Notes: generated by a model not told the origin, from the letters alone. DNA of 64,000 nt from Brassica napus (GCF_020379485.1 NC_063448.1:46881218-46945217), one strand, 5' to 3'. Counted from the first letter of the stretch, positions 1 through 10,185 are shown. Numbers and translations: made by a program.

Positions 1-3000
1 ATGTAGCTAGTAGTAGTAATAGCAATTTTCAGGAAGAACCGGTTGATCATCATTTGCATAATGAACATAGTTACCATCAGGAGGAGCAGATGGTAGATTA
101 TGATAGGGTTCATGATATGGTAGCTGATGCATTCGTAGCTCATGATGAAGATGAAGAACCTAATATAGATGCGAAAAAGTTTTATGAAATGTTAGATGCT
201 GTGAATCAGCCACTTTACAGTGGTTGTAGAGAAGGTCTCTCTAAATTGTTGTTGGTTGCTAGAATGATGAATATTAAAACTGATCACAATCTACCTGAAA
301 GTTGCATGAATGAATGGACAGACTTGTTTAAAGAGTATTTGCCGGAAGACAATGTGTCTGCTGATTCTTATTATGAGATTCAGAAACTGGTTTATAGTCT
401 TGGGTTGCCTTCGGAGATGATAGACGTTGGCATCGACAATTGCATGGTCTACTGGGGAGATGATGAGAAGTTAGGAGAATGTCGATTCTGCAAGAAGCCA
501 CGATTCAAGCCGCAGGGACTAGGACGTAATAGGGTACCGTACCGATGGATGTGGTACCTACCAATTACAGACAGATTGAAAAGTTTGTATCAGTCTGAGC
601 AGACTGCCGGAGGGATGAGATGGCATGCCGAGCATACTCAGACGGATGGTGAGATGACTCATCCATCAGATGCAAGAGCCTGAAAACATTTTAACAAAGT
701 ACATCCGGAATTTGCTAGCAATAGCCGGAATGTGTATCTCGAATTATGCACAGATGGATTTAGTCCATTCGGAATGTCAGGGAGACAATATTCATTGTGG
801 TTAGTCTTTCTTACGCCATACAACCTGCCACCGGAGATGTGCATGCAACAAGAGTTGATATTCTTGACCATATTAATACCTGGTCCGAACCATCGAAAAA
901 GGTCTCTGGATGTTTTCCTACAACCACTGATAAAAGAGTTGAAGGATTTGTAGTCAACAGGGGCGGGGACGTATGACTGCCCAACAAAGACAAATTTTAC
1001 GATGCGAGCGATGCTTTTGTGGACCATAAGTGACTTTTCTGCCTATGGGATGTTGTCTGGATGGACTTCACATGGGAGATTAGCTTGTTGATATTTTAAT
1101 GGAACGACAGATGTATTTCAACTGAAGAATGGTAGAAAGACAAGTTGGTTCGATTGTCACCGTCGATTTCTTCCCATTGGGCATCCGTACCGAAGAAACA
1201 AGAAATTGTTTAGGCACAAAAGGGCACAAAAATATTGTCCCGCTCCGATATTCAGATTGTCTTCAGAAAAAAGTCGGTGTTGTTCAACTAGGTGGCATCA
1301 GAAGTAAAGTTCCCCGATGGGGATGTTTCAAATCTCTCTAGATGTGTTGAAAATGGTCAAAAGTTCTCCGGGATGAAAATTCATGATTGTCATGTCTTTA
1401 TGCAACGACTACTTCCCTTTGCATTTGTGGAGCTACTTCCACTAAACGTACATGAAGCAGTGCAGGTAGTATGTTATAACGCATTAATTTTATAATGGTT
1501 TAGTTTACAATAATATATGACTACTAATGTGTTTAATTATTTTTGGAATATACAAGGCATTGGAGCATTTTTCAGGGTTCTGAGCACACACACTCTTAAA
1601 GATGAAGTCGTGGAATAACTTCACAAGAACATTCTCATCTTATTATCCAACTTGGAGAAGATATTTCCTCCCGGATTTTTTGACGTCATGGAGCATCTAA
1701 CTGTCCACCTCCCATATGAGGCATTGCTTCGTGGACCTATAATTACGGATGGATGTATCAGTATGAGAGAGCCATGAAATATTTGAAGGGAAAAGCAAAA
1801 AACCTCGCAAAAGTTGAAGGTTCTATAATTGCTGGAATTTTGACGGAAAAAACTTCTCACTTCACATCGTACTACTTTGCGTCAAAAGTACGTACCCGGA
1901 AAAGAGCTCTAAGAAGATATGATGATGGTGGTGTCGCGCCAACATATGCAGTTGCTGGTGTTCCAGACATCTTTAGCCAGATTGGACGAATCGGTGGGAA
2001 ATCGAAAGAGGTTTGGTGGTCGAGTGAAGAAGACGCTCATAGTGCACACACCTATATTCTACTCAATTGTGAGGATCCATTGATGCGTTATTTTGAAAGG
2101 TAACATATTTTATGGAAACTTCTAAACACATATAAGCATAAATTATATAATTTTCAAAGATTAATTAATATAAAATGTGATTTTACAGCCTATTTGTCTC
2201 TCAAGTCGAAGAAACATTCTCAGGTATATCCACAAGTGACGTAGACAGAAGGAAAAATCAACATTTTATTAAGTGGTTGAAGAATCATGTATTAACTCAA
2301 ACTCTTAATTTTTGCAGGTTGATCGATCAAACTCTTTTTTCATACATGATCTTCAACGTTCTCTTTATTTTTGCAGATTGATTATGACGACGACGCAGAT
2401 TACCCTACGTGGTTTCACGAAGTAATTCAAGCTCCACTTGCAAAGGTCACCACATCATAGATGTATTTCACACGAGACTATACTTTTCACGCATATGAGT
2501 ATGCTACACAGCGGGCGACCAGTAACTATAGAATATGTGTGAAAGGCGAAACAGATTTCTACGGGATATTGCAGAAGATTATTGAAGTGGATTTCTCAGG
2601 GTTATTGAAGCTGAAATGCTTCGTCTTCAAATGTGAATAGTTCGACCCCGTCGTCAACAAAGGTGTTCTGTTTAACAAATTCAGTGTAGTTGATGTCAAT
2701 GGTGGACGAAGGTACAACAAATTCTTTTTTTGGCATACATGATATGTATGATTAATTTCTACGTTGTCTTTATTTTTGCAGGTACAACAAACTCGAGCCT
2801 TTCATCTTAGGTTCACAAGCAGACCAAGTTAGCTTCCTTCCATACCCTTGGATGAGAGAATCAGGAATAAATTGGTTAGCTGTGATCAAAGTTACACCTC
2901 GTGGACAAATCATCAGTGGAAAAGAACCACCATTGCAAGAAGAACATATAAATGAAGTCGAGGAACCTGAACAACAAATTGATGACATCCATCTCATTGA

Positions 3001-3121
3001 TCCGCATAATCATGAGTACGAAGATCTTACCGACGATGCCACTGACGAAGCTGTTGAAGACGAGTTTAATGAAAATGATGATGTTTCTAGTGATGACGAG
3101 AATGTCGATGTATTCGATTGA
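1..3121 (+). pseudogene. CACTA TNPD-like transposase pseudogene
   Basis: The translated fragments align by eye with the intact transposase at 16260-19862: an N-terminal region (54-680), the catalytic tnp2 region (about 690-1250, with a DGFSPFG-type motif), the DUF4218-like region (about 1290-2100) and a DUF4216-like region (about 2380-2830) ending in an acidic tail with a stop near 3119. Introns with GT/AG borders remain visible (for example a donor after 2100). It is not functional: in-frame stops fall at 681-683, 951-953 and 2638-2640, each where the intact copy has Trp, and there are frame breaks around 950-1300 and deletions. The true N-terminus is upstream of the window. Confidence 0.88.
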
Positions 3122-3732
3122 TGTATTTGTTTTCAATATGATTGATTTTCAGACTTAATGCATGTGATTTGAAGGATTTAATCATGAAAATCTATTTATA
3201 TAATTTGATTTTGTGTAAGGTAATGGGGGGGATTTGAATTAGAAAGAAGAGATTGAGATTATAAGTTAAGGAATTGTGGTTTTAGAATTTGGGGTTTAGA
3301 ATGGAAAGAAGATATTGAGGTTAAAGGGAAGATGGGTTTGGGGTTTGGAATATATGAAATAGAAGATAAGGAAGATGGGGTTTGAGGTTTTAGATTTTAG
3401 GGATTTAAACATAATTCTTGTTATTTCCTCGTAAACTAACAAAAGCTTACGACGAATCCTAAAATAAAGAACGCGAGACTCGTTAATTCCACGTAAGCAG
3501 AATTCGTCGTAAAGACCTCGTAATAGGAAAACGCGGGTATGTACTCTCTATATTTCCTCTCTAATTTGATTAGTTTAGGGTAGATTAGGTTGTTAGTGTA
3601 GGGAATTTAGATAGGTTTACTGATTTTATGTTAATTAGTGTTGATTAGGTGGTTAATGTAGGGAAGTTATCTAGATTTATAGAATTTGTTAATTACTGTT
3701 GATGTTAATTTTAAAAATTAAATTTTTTTTCC
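3122..3732 (+). repeat. Spacer between the two CACTA genes, with an internal terminal-type repeat block
   Basis: There is no gene here. From about 3405 to 3545 the sequence carries the same degenerate units as the element end (CCTCGTAAAC, ACGACGAAT, TTCGTCGTAA, CCTCGTAATA). The rest is T/A-rich. The block sits just upstream of the second gene, as in the other CACTA, and could be its promoter region or transposase-binding sites. Confidence 0.6.
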
Positions 3733-5530
3733 AGACGGTTCGAAAGAACAGACTTACTCCCCATTACAGAGAGATGTTCGGTGAGCCTGGTAGTCGTTAA
3801 GACCCGTCTTCTTCAGCTCCTGGCTCTTCTTTAGCTCCCGGTTCTTTGGGTCCGGAGACTGTCCCCGAGACTCAGTCTTCTCATAGAGTATCTCGGTTGC
3901 CTCCTTCTGGTGCACCATCGGTTCCTCGATTCGTTGCACCACCGTCTCCTCATGCTCATGTCCCAGAGGTGCCTCCTCATGTGCCTCCTCCGATGGCTCC
4001 TCCGATGTCGGCCGGGATTCGTTGCACCACCGTCTCCTCATGCTCATGTCCCAGAGGTGCCTCCTCATGTGCCTTCTCCGATGTCGGCCGGGATTCATCC
4101 CGATTTGATGGTGCCGCAGAGTGCTCCTTACTCGCAGTACACTGTCGAGGACCTTCTCGTTCAGCCAGGCAGAGAAGGTTTATCAGTCATAGACCCCGAC
4201 GACCGGACAGAACTTTGTGGTACTTTACATTTTTTAAAAAAATTCTTTTTAAATTCTCTTATAACAATAATAAATAATTTATACTTTAAATTTATTTTTT
4301 CAGGTTTGGGGTTGACGGATGTGTTGCTCGGAACGTAACCGAGACGGTCAAAGGTTACTTCTCCGAACCACATCCGAACTGGAAAAAGACGCCGATCTAC
4401 GTGGTTCAAAATTTTCGCTGTAAGTTACTAATAATCAATTATATATACTTTAATTTTTTATGATTTAGATTTTTTAATTTTTTAAAACTAATTCTTAATT
4501 TAATTTTTTTCTGTTACAGCAAAAATACCATTGGTCCATGGGGGTCAATGAGAAGGTGAAGAAAGCGTTTAACGCGAAGGCGAAGACTCGCTTGTTGGAC
4601 ACGGTCTCCAACTGGAAGGGTGACTGGATCGTGAAGGGATATGGGTGTGGCAAACCTCCTGAGCTCACCACGGATGTGTGGGATGGCCTCATCCGTTATT
4701 GGCGGGATCCTGACTCCATTAGAGTCGCCGAATCTTGCTCTGCCTCCCGTCAGACAGTAGATGAGCACGGCCACGGGCCGATGCTTCACTCTACGGGTCA
4801 AAAAACCCCACACCGGTGTGCCGTCTGGATATGGTAATTAAATACTTAATTTAATTATTTTTTTAAAAAATATATATATAAATATTCTAACTGTCTTAAA
4901 TGTTTTTTAGGCCAAAGAGACGGGAGAACTTCCGTCTCTTTTGCAACTTTACGAGAGGACCCACAAGAACAAGGCGGAGATGCTAGGTCCGAGCAGATCT
5001 TCAACGACTTGGTTGGTCACGTTGAAGACCGCCAGACCCAGCTGACCCAGCAGTCCACCGACGGATTACCCATCACCTTATCCACACTTGAAGTGGATCA
5101 GATTTACGAGGAGGTAAAGTTTTTAAAATTTTAAAAAATTTTAATTATTAATTTAATTTAACTTTAACTTTTTACTAACAATATTTAATTTTTGTTTTTA
5201 AAGTTATCCCTAAGAAAAAGGGACGTACGTTGGGGATTGGTTCCGTCAACGATGTTCCGAGAGCGACATCGTCTTATGGTCAGAGATGGGATGATGATGT
5301 CACTTAGCTGTGTAACGAGTTGAACTCGACGCGATCTGCGTTCACAGCTCGTATGGGTGGAGTCGAGGACTTGTTGGACGTTGTAGCGGCCTCAAATCCG
5401 GAATGAGAGTTCTTGCTGAGGAACATGTGATGACAAAATCTCATTCCACGCGAGTCACCCGGCACACATGACGAGGCGGATGTACATAGGAAGAGTGAGG
5501 AATTCTACCGGGCGATGAACGACCCTTAGT
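3733..5530 (+). pseudogene. Second CACTA gene (Transposase_24, Ptta/En/Spm type), broken
   Basis: The segment around 4538-4832 translates to a region ending in W-GLI-YW-DP-SI-A-SCSASRQT, characteristic of the plant Ptta/En/Spm transposase family (PF03004). Exon-like pieces flank it: a Pro/Ser-rich N-terminal part (3733-4222), 4302-4420, 4520-4832, 4909-5115 and 5200-5530, separated by AT-rich introns. An 88-bp tandem duplication in the Pro-rich exon shifts the frame, and further stops occur downstream (for example near 5305). In En/Spm-type elements the second gene product binds subterminal repeats; that role is inferred from family knowledge. Confidence 0.7.
3933..4108 (+). repeat. 88-bp tandem duplication in the Pro-rich exon
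   Basis: The sequence starting GTTGCACCACCGTCTCCTCA at 3933 recurs at 4021, a period of 88 bp, including the later GATGTCGGCCGGGATTC. Because 88 is not a multiple of three, the copy shifts the reading frame. Confidence 0.85.
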
Positions 5531-5689
5531 TCTTTTTTTTTTCTTTTCGTTGGTTGTATTATAAATTCAAAACTTATTTATGTATAAAATATTTTCGTAT
5601 TTACGTTATTTTTAAATTATATTTTTATTAATAAATTAAATAATTTTTATTATATTTTCTAATTCTGGAAAATAAAAAATAGAAGTAAA

Positions 5690-6080
5690 TTCATAGCTAA
5701 ATTACGACTACATTGCGTGGAAAGTTTACGAGGAAGTTACGAGGAAAACTTTTACGTCAACACTACGAGGAAAGCTTAACGAGTATTTTACGTGGAAGGG
5801 TTTACGTGTAATTTACGAGGAATTACTTTCGAGGTATTTACGAGAAAATGTAGCGTCCTCCTTACGTGGAAAGGTTACGTGGTTTTTACGACGAATATTG
5901 TTCTTCGTTTTTACGACGAAATGTGTTTCTCGCTAATTTTTGACGAATTAGCGTGGAAAAATGCGTTACGACGAATGGATAACGACGAAACTTGTTTCCT
6001 CGCTAATTCCTCGTAAAGTCTATTTTACGACGAACTTACTACGGATTTCGCCTTCGTTAATGTTGTGTTTTCTTGTAGTG
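5690..6080 (+). repeat. CACTA subterminal repeat field
   Basis: About 20 degenerate copies of TTACGAGGAA / TTACGACGAA / TTCGTCGTAA-type units in both orientations lead up to the terminus at 6080. Such arrays are the binding sites for the element's DNA-binding protein in characterised En/Spm elements. Confidence 0.85.
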
Positions 6081-6702
6081 TATTATGAATAGGTGATGCA
6101 GCTGCTCACCATAAATTTGTTAACTAGTGTAGTTTTGTACATAATTTAAATAATGTGTATCTATCTTGTACTTTGAACTTTTGTTTGGCAACATAGATAG
6201 CAGTTAGAAAAAAATAGTGGTGTTTGAAAACATGGATATGAGTAAGTTAGGAAAAAAAAGTAATGGGTTTATGATATTAAAAAAATTAAAAGTTCATCAC
6301 ATTATATTAAAAAGTAATGGTTTTATGTTATTTGATATACATATTCAAATCAAAATAATAATTTAAAATTGAATTATATCAATAATTCATTCAAAAATAT
6401 ACATATATTCAAAATTTATTTTTACTAACATATTTTTCAATAACTATTATAAAAAAGTTTTCAATATATATAAGAAAAATACAATACAAAGCCTAATTTC
6501 AAACACCAACTTAAATTATGGTTTTTATATTCCACATTGAAATTTAAAAATATAATATATGTGATTTTTTATACGATTGTACGTATAAAATAGTATTAAT
6601 TATAAGAAAATTTATCTGAAGGTACGTATAAAATACGATTAATTATATGATAGTACATATTTTTGTAACCTATGATGATACAAATAGGATATATAATAGT
6701 GA
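6081..6702. other. AT-rich intergenic DNA
   Basis: Very AT-rich sequence with no supported gene or repeat border, between the CACTA end and a small MITE. Confidence 0.6.
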
Positions 6703-6907
6703 TTAGGGGTGGGCGTTCGGGTTTGTTTTCAGGTTTGTTTGAGATTTCGTGTTCGGTTTAGATCTTTGAGGAGGATTCGGTTTTTAGTTTTACCTCGGAT
6801 CAAAATTATTTATAGATCTGCCATTGCGCGTAGTTACAGGCAAACAAAAATTAGATAACCCGACTCAGAAGAATCAATTCTCAAACGGACAACTCATTCA
6901 CCCCTAA
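6703..6907. mobile_element. Small MITE-like element of the GGGTTCGG type
   Basis: It begins TTAGGGGTGGGCGTTCGGGT and ends CACCCCTAA, so the outer nine bases form an inverted repeat. The left part shares the GGGCGTTCGGGTT start with the larger copies at 21267 and 22171. No target duplication was found, so the borders are tentative. Confidence 0.5.
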
Positions 6908-8200
6908 CCCTAAACTCTATCGACGGGGCAAATAAAAGCACGGTTAACATGGTTAGGCAGATGCATCCATCATGTGACCCTTATCTAATGTCTTTGTTAT
7001 TATATCTGTCTACGTATAAATTTATAAAGCCAATTAAAACAGAAAAACTAATAGGAAAATCCAGCATTGTTTTAGTAAAATCATATACATGATAAACCTG
7101 TTCAATCAAAAAGAAAATGTAGAATTCGAATCTAGATACTTTTAGATATAAAAGTATATTATTTTATAAATATTACTTTGCAGATTGTAGAATTCAAACC
7201 TGGAACCTGATATCTCAGATCACCCATAAATCAATTATACGTATAGACAGGGTCGTTGATTTGAAATGAAAGCTATCAACAAATCAACTGTATAAATGTA
7301 CAATTATGATATTTGAGACTGATCATAAGTACTCACATGATGTGTATTTATGAGGAATGGCAAAAAGATATGAGAAAAAAACAAGCAACATTTATTCTCG
7401 TATACAACACAAAAGGGTGGCTCAGCTTTTCCTCTCTTCTCAGTAAACCTTACCCCTTTCTCTTCATTTGACTCCTCTAAAAATCAAACTAATAATTATG
7501 CGTGAATCTTTTTACCATTGAAAACGAAATGTGGAAATTTAAAATACAGAACCAAGTCTCCCCACATCAACAAGGTTTATGGAATTATTTGATGCATATA
7601 ATATGACTACCTAATAAGAGAAAGTAATAGCATAATCTAACAAGTATGGTTAACCGGAAAACAGAAGATTGTATTAGACATGTAGAAAGCAGTAAATATA
7701 AGCTGTGCTCTTCTTAAGAAACATACTCTTTATACAAACATTTAATTTGATTTGTTGGCCATTTTTGTGGACAGTGAAATACTTAATACCTAAAAGTTCT
7801 TACCTTTCCGTGTACAAAACTTCCAATCTTACCAATCTGTCAATAGGTTTAACCACAGTTAGAGAATATTATTTGGTAAAAGGGGTACTAGTACAGACTA
7901 CAGACAGTGAGAAACATAGTCACGAGTGAGTGAGAGAGATAGAGAGAAAGAGACAATAAATGGTTCTGAGGGAATAATTAATAAGAGTGTTCTTTGGTTT
8001 GGCTTTGGGGTCAGGAAGACCCAAACAAACACAACACATAAAACAAAAGTAAATTCCTGTCCAAAGCTTTAAAGATAGGGAGTAAAGGCGTAATTCTTTT
8101 TGCCCGTTTCCTTATTCATTGCCTTTTGCCAGTCCCCTTGATAGTGAGACTTTTTTGCACCTCCTTTAACTTTTATTACAACAACACAAACAAATGTTAA
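6908..8200. other. Intergenic DNA downstream of TAS3
   Basis: No gene is supported. It is AT-rich with a GA-rich stretch near 7925-7955. The TAS3 3' end probably falls near the right side of this segment, but no poly(A) signal can be assigned with confidence. Confidence 0.5.
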
Positions 8201-8267
8201 AACTAAGTTCTTTTTTTGAAATTTATATCAACCATACATCAATGGACTAACAAAAAGATGCAAGGAC

Positions 8268-8288
8268 TAGCTCAGGAGGGATAGACAA
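8268..8288 (-). promoter_or_regulatory. 3' miR390 target site of TAS3 (cleaved)
   Basis: The plus strand carries AGCTCAGGAGGGATAG at 8269-8284, identical to miR390 positions 2-17 as I recall it. Mismatches are confined to miRNA position 1 and its 3' end. Pairing across positions 10-11 is intact, so cleavage between 8278 and 8277 is expected, and it sets the phase. Confidence 0.93.
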
Positions 8289-8403
8289 GGTAGGAGAAGA
8301 TGACTCAGACAAACTAGGGGTAGATATACATACATATCTTACACCAAAAAAGATAAAAGAAAATCTGTAAAATGATAGAAGAAGGAGACACTTAGAAAGG
8401 GAT

Positions 8404-8424
8404 GGGGTCTTACAAGGTCAAGAA
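8404..8424 (-). ncRNA. tasiR-ARF, register D7
   Basis: The minus-strand 21-mer begins TTCTTGACCTTGTAAG and ends ACCCC, matching the known D7(+) tasiR-ARF. It is the seventh 21-nt register from the miR390 cut. Confidence 0.95.
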
Positions 8425-8445
8425 AAGGCCTTACAAGGTCAAGAA
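8425..8445 (-). ncRNA. tasiR-ARF, register D8
   Basis: The minus-strand 21-mer begins TTCTTGACCTTGTAAG and ends GCCTT, matching the known D8(+) tasiR-ARF. It abuts D7 with no gap and lies in the eighth register. Confidence 0.95.
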
Positions 8446-8506
8446 AATAAAAATCATTCAGTGGGAGAAAGAAGTTTTAATAAAATTTTAAAAAAAAACT
8501 GAAAAT

Positions 8507-8528
8507 GAGCTCAAGTTGGGATAACACC
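8507..8528 (-). promoter_or_regulatory. 5' miR390 site of TAS3 (binding, non-cleaved)
   Basis: The plus strand reads GAGCTCAAGTTGGGATAACA at 8507-8526, then CC. It resembles miR390 at both ends but has mismatches or a bulge in the centre, as expected for the AGO7-bound, uncut 5' site of TAS3. The interval from the 3' cut to the start of this site is about eleven 21-nt registers. Confidence 0.85.
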
Positions 8529-8534
8529 AGATTA

Positions 8535-8606
8535 TCAATGTAATTGGAGTTCCGAAAAGAAACTTAATGTTTCAGCACAACGGACCCAATAATCTCTATG
8601 CATCAT
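8535..8606 (-). CDS. 23-residue short ORF ending next to the 5' miR390 site
   Basis: From ATG at 8606 the minus strand reads 23 codons (starting MMHRDYWVRCAETLS) and stops with TGA at 8537-8535, leaving 6 nt before the 5' miR390 site. Short ORFs ending just before this site are known in TAS3 RNAs, where ribosomes stall against AGO7-SGS3. That function is inferred from position here. The peptide resembles no family I recognise. A second in-frame ATG follows immediately (8603). Confidence 0.7.
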   Translation of the reverse strand: MMHRDYWVRCAETLSFFSELQLH

Positions 8607-9149
8607 GAGGTTTATGTTCACGCTACTGCCTGCACACACAAGAAGAACTTATTACTCTTTGTCTTAACAAATATACGTGTATATAAGTGGATTAGATCCA
8701 TATTGTTTTTGATTATTACTTTACACTACTTAGCTTTAAAAGTTCAAACCATTTATATTTATCCCAAAAACATACACAAGTACAGGATAATAAAGCTATA
8801 GTCTATGGAAATATATATATTTACATGGAATCTATATATACACATGCATGCTTATATAGCATGTGTTAGGTTGAGCATTTCAATACTTCTGATACATATA
8901 TGCAAACAAACATGTGACAATAACTCAGAACACTCATCTTCGTAAATCGAAAGTCGCCAAAATGTGTGTCGATCGTGTGTATAAATATATGTACACCTAC
9001 ACTACATAAATATATGTATTATATAATTCAGTACTGAAAATCATTTGTTCTGTTCTATATCATTAAAATATCAACAATGAAAAACCAGGACTTCCAACTG
9101 ATGAAACCCTAACTCTTCACATTACATACATCAAAAATACATATGCAAA

Positions 9150-9188
9150 TCACCTTGGAGAAACTCCTGTTTCGCTTCTTTCATCCAT
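9150..9188 (-). CDS. 12-codon upstream ORF in the TAS3 leader
   Basis: ATG at 9188 opens a 12-residue frame (MDERSETGVSPR) ending TGA at 9152-9150. A candidate splice donor (CCAAG/GTGATT) overlaps its end; if spliced to 8629 the frame would become MDERSETGVSPRQ and stop. It is unproven as a translated peptide. Confidence 0.4.
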   Translation of the reverse strand: MDERSETGVSPR

Positions 9189-9210
9189 GAGAGCTCTTCT
9201 CTCTGTTCCA

Positions 9211-9213
<3 letters not shown>

Positions 9214-9246
<33 letters not shown>

Positions 9247-9470
9247 TTGATAAACGGTGAGATATATGATGGAGAAGGAATCAAGTGAAGAGTGATTATA
9301 AGGCGAAGAGAGAAATAAATAAATAATAACCTTCGTGGGCCGGGGCCCAATTGGACCTTTGCGAGGGATCGTGGCGTCGTCAATGCCGAAAGAGCTACTA
9401 TTTAAGTGAACTTGATGACGTCATCGTTACGATATTCATAGACCTACCTGCCCGAACACGTGACCGTTCT
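9214..9470 (-). promoter_or_regulatory. TAS3 leader and promoter: GA repeat, CRE-like palindrome, G-box
   Basis: Upstream of the leader lie an (AG)15 tract at 9215-9244 (CT-rich on the transcript strand), TATA-like AT-rich stretches near 9310-9335, a 12-bp palindrome GATGACGTCATC at 9414-9425 (TGACG-type bZIP site) and a G-box CACGTG at 9457-9462. The motifs are seen; binding and the transcription start are inferred. Confidence 0.5.
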
Positions 9471-9614
9471 GCCCGGAAGGTGGTCCTCTTCTCTGAGTTA
9501 GCAGTTTCGTTGGTCCTCCTAATAAGTGAAATAAAAGTCAACAGGTCAAATAAAAACTCGAAACTGTGTTTCATTTTCACCTTTCCTTTCTTTGTCAACA
9601 GTTCTTTTCATTGA

Positions 9615-9667
9615 TTTCCTTCTGTTATTTTTTTTTTAAAACACTTTGTTTTGGTTTCCTTCTGTTA
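9615..9667. repeat. Micro-insertion: 27 bp with T-run, 13-bp flanking repeat
   Basis: TTTCCTTCTGTTA at 9615-9627 is repeated at 9655-9667. Between them lie 27 bp starting with an 11-T run (9628-9654). The arrangement fits target-primed reverse transcription of a very short poly(A)-tailed piece in minus orientation. Confidence 0.65.
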
Positions 9668-9699
9668 AAATGTACATGTTTCATATAATATCCCACGTT

Positions 9700-9748
9700 A
9701 TTTATTGTAACATTTTTTTTTTTGAACTGGATTTATTGTAACATTTTT
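9700..9748. repeat. Micro-insertion: 13 bp with T-run, 18-bp flanking repeat
   Basis: ATTTATTGTAACATTTTT occurs at 9700-9717 and again at 9731-9748, flanking the 13-bp insert TTTTTTGAACTGG. Confidence 0.7.
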
Positions 9749-10138
9749 AACTTCATAACTCAACCTAGCTGGACTAGGCTTACTAGCTAAACATAATTAT
9801 TCGCTAATTGGTGAAGAGACTGAGATTGAGCAAACTAAGAGAATCTTGGTAAATGGAATTCCTCAAATCTAGGGACACAATTTTAGACTTCAAATTTCAA
9901 AATATATCATGTTTATAGTAGCATTCTTCAGAAACGATGATGTCCATGTGTTGTTTCTATTTTTCAAGCCTGCAATTTCCTAAAATTAATTTTTCTAACT
10001 TCTTAAGAAGTTTATTCATCCCTTATGTTTTGAATATATTGTTATTCTTTATTCAAATGAGTTTCCGTCCTCTGGAAAATGAAGTAGGCGAAGTAAGATT
10101 GATCAAAATATAATTAAAAGTGATCGAATTCGTTTTTA
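9749..10138. other. Intergenic DNA
   Basis: AT-rich with no gene seen. A short palindrome around CTTCTTAAGAAG near 10000 is the only local structure noted. Confidence 0.5.
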
Positions 10139-10185
10139 GCTAATATAAAATGGTTGTTCCACAAAAAATGCTATATAAAATGGTT
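10139..10185. repeat. Micro-insertion: 14 bp with A-run, 16-17 bp flanking repeat
   Basis: GCTAATATAAAATGGTT (10139-10155) and GCTATATAAAATGGTT (10170-10185) flank GTTCCACAAAAAAT. The A-run abuts the right repeat, so the orientation is plus, unlike the other five cases. Confidence 0.55.

Larger units (their letters stand above)
1..6080 (+). mobile_element. CACTA (En/Spm) transposon, decayed, left end outside the window
   Basis: The right terminus is the CACTA inverted repeat read outward, ending TTTTCTTGTAGTG at 6080, followed by TAT, the kind of 3-bp target site used by this superfamily. Inside lie a broken TNPD-type transposase gene, a second broken Transposase_24-type gene, an internal repeat block and a dense subterminal repeat field. 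The layout matches the complete CACTA at 12592-20412 in opposite orientation, but the repeat units differ (ACGAGGAA/ACGACGAA-like here, TTCCGACGAA-like there), so it is a different family. The left terminus is not in the window. Confidence 0.9.
8260..9190 (-). ncRNA. TAS3: TAS3 trans-acting siRNA precursor (tasiR-ARF locus)
   Basis: This noncoding RNA is cut by AGO7-miR390, copied by RDR6/SGS3 and diced by DCL4 into phased siRNAs that target ARF2/ARF3/ARF4 mRNAs (family knowledge). On the minus strand, 5' to 3', one sees a centrally mismatched miR390 site (8507-8528), the two tandem tasiR-ARFs (8445-8425 and 8424-8404) and a well-paired 3' miR390 site (8268-8288). The predicted cut lies between 8278 and 8277. 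Stepping 21 nt from it gives register 7 = 8404-8424 and register 8 = 8425-8445, exactly the tasiR-ARF positions. A candidate intron (donor after 9154, acceptor before 8629) may join a 5' leader. Transcript ends are approximate; the core is certain. As I recall, Arabidopsis TAS3a also neighbours RFC3, as here. Confidence 0.95.

Noticed and set aside
8268..8288. A MIR390 gene on the plus strand
   Set aside because: The miR390-like 16-mer lacks a nearby star arm to form a hairpin, and the tasiR-ARFs on the minus strand show it is the antisense of a TAS3 target site.
8598..8801. 67-residue plus-strand frame over TAS3
   Set aside because: It lies antisense to the TAS3 transcript and shows no coding features.
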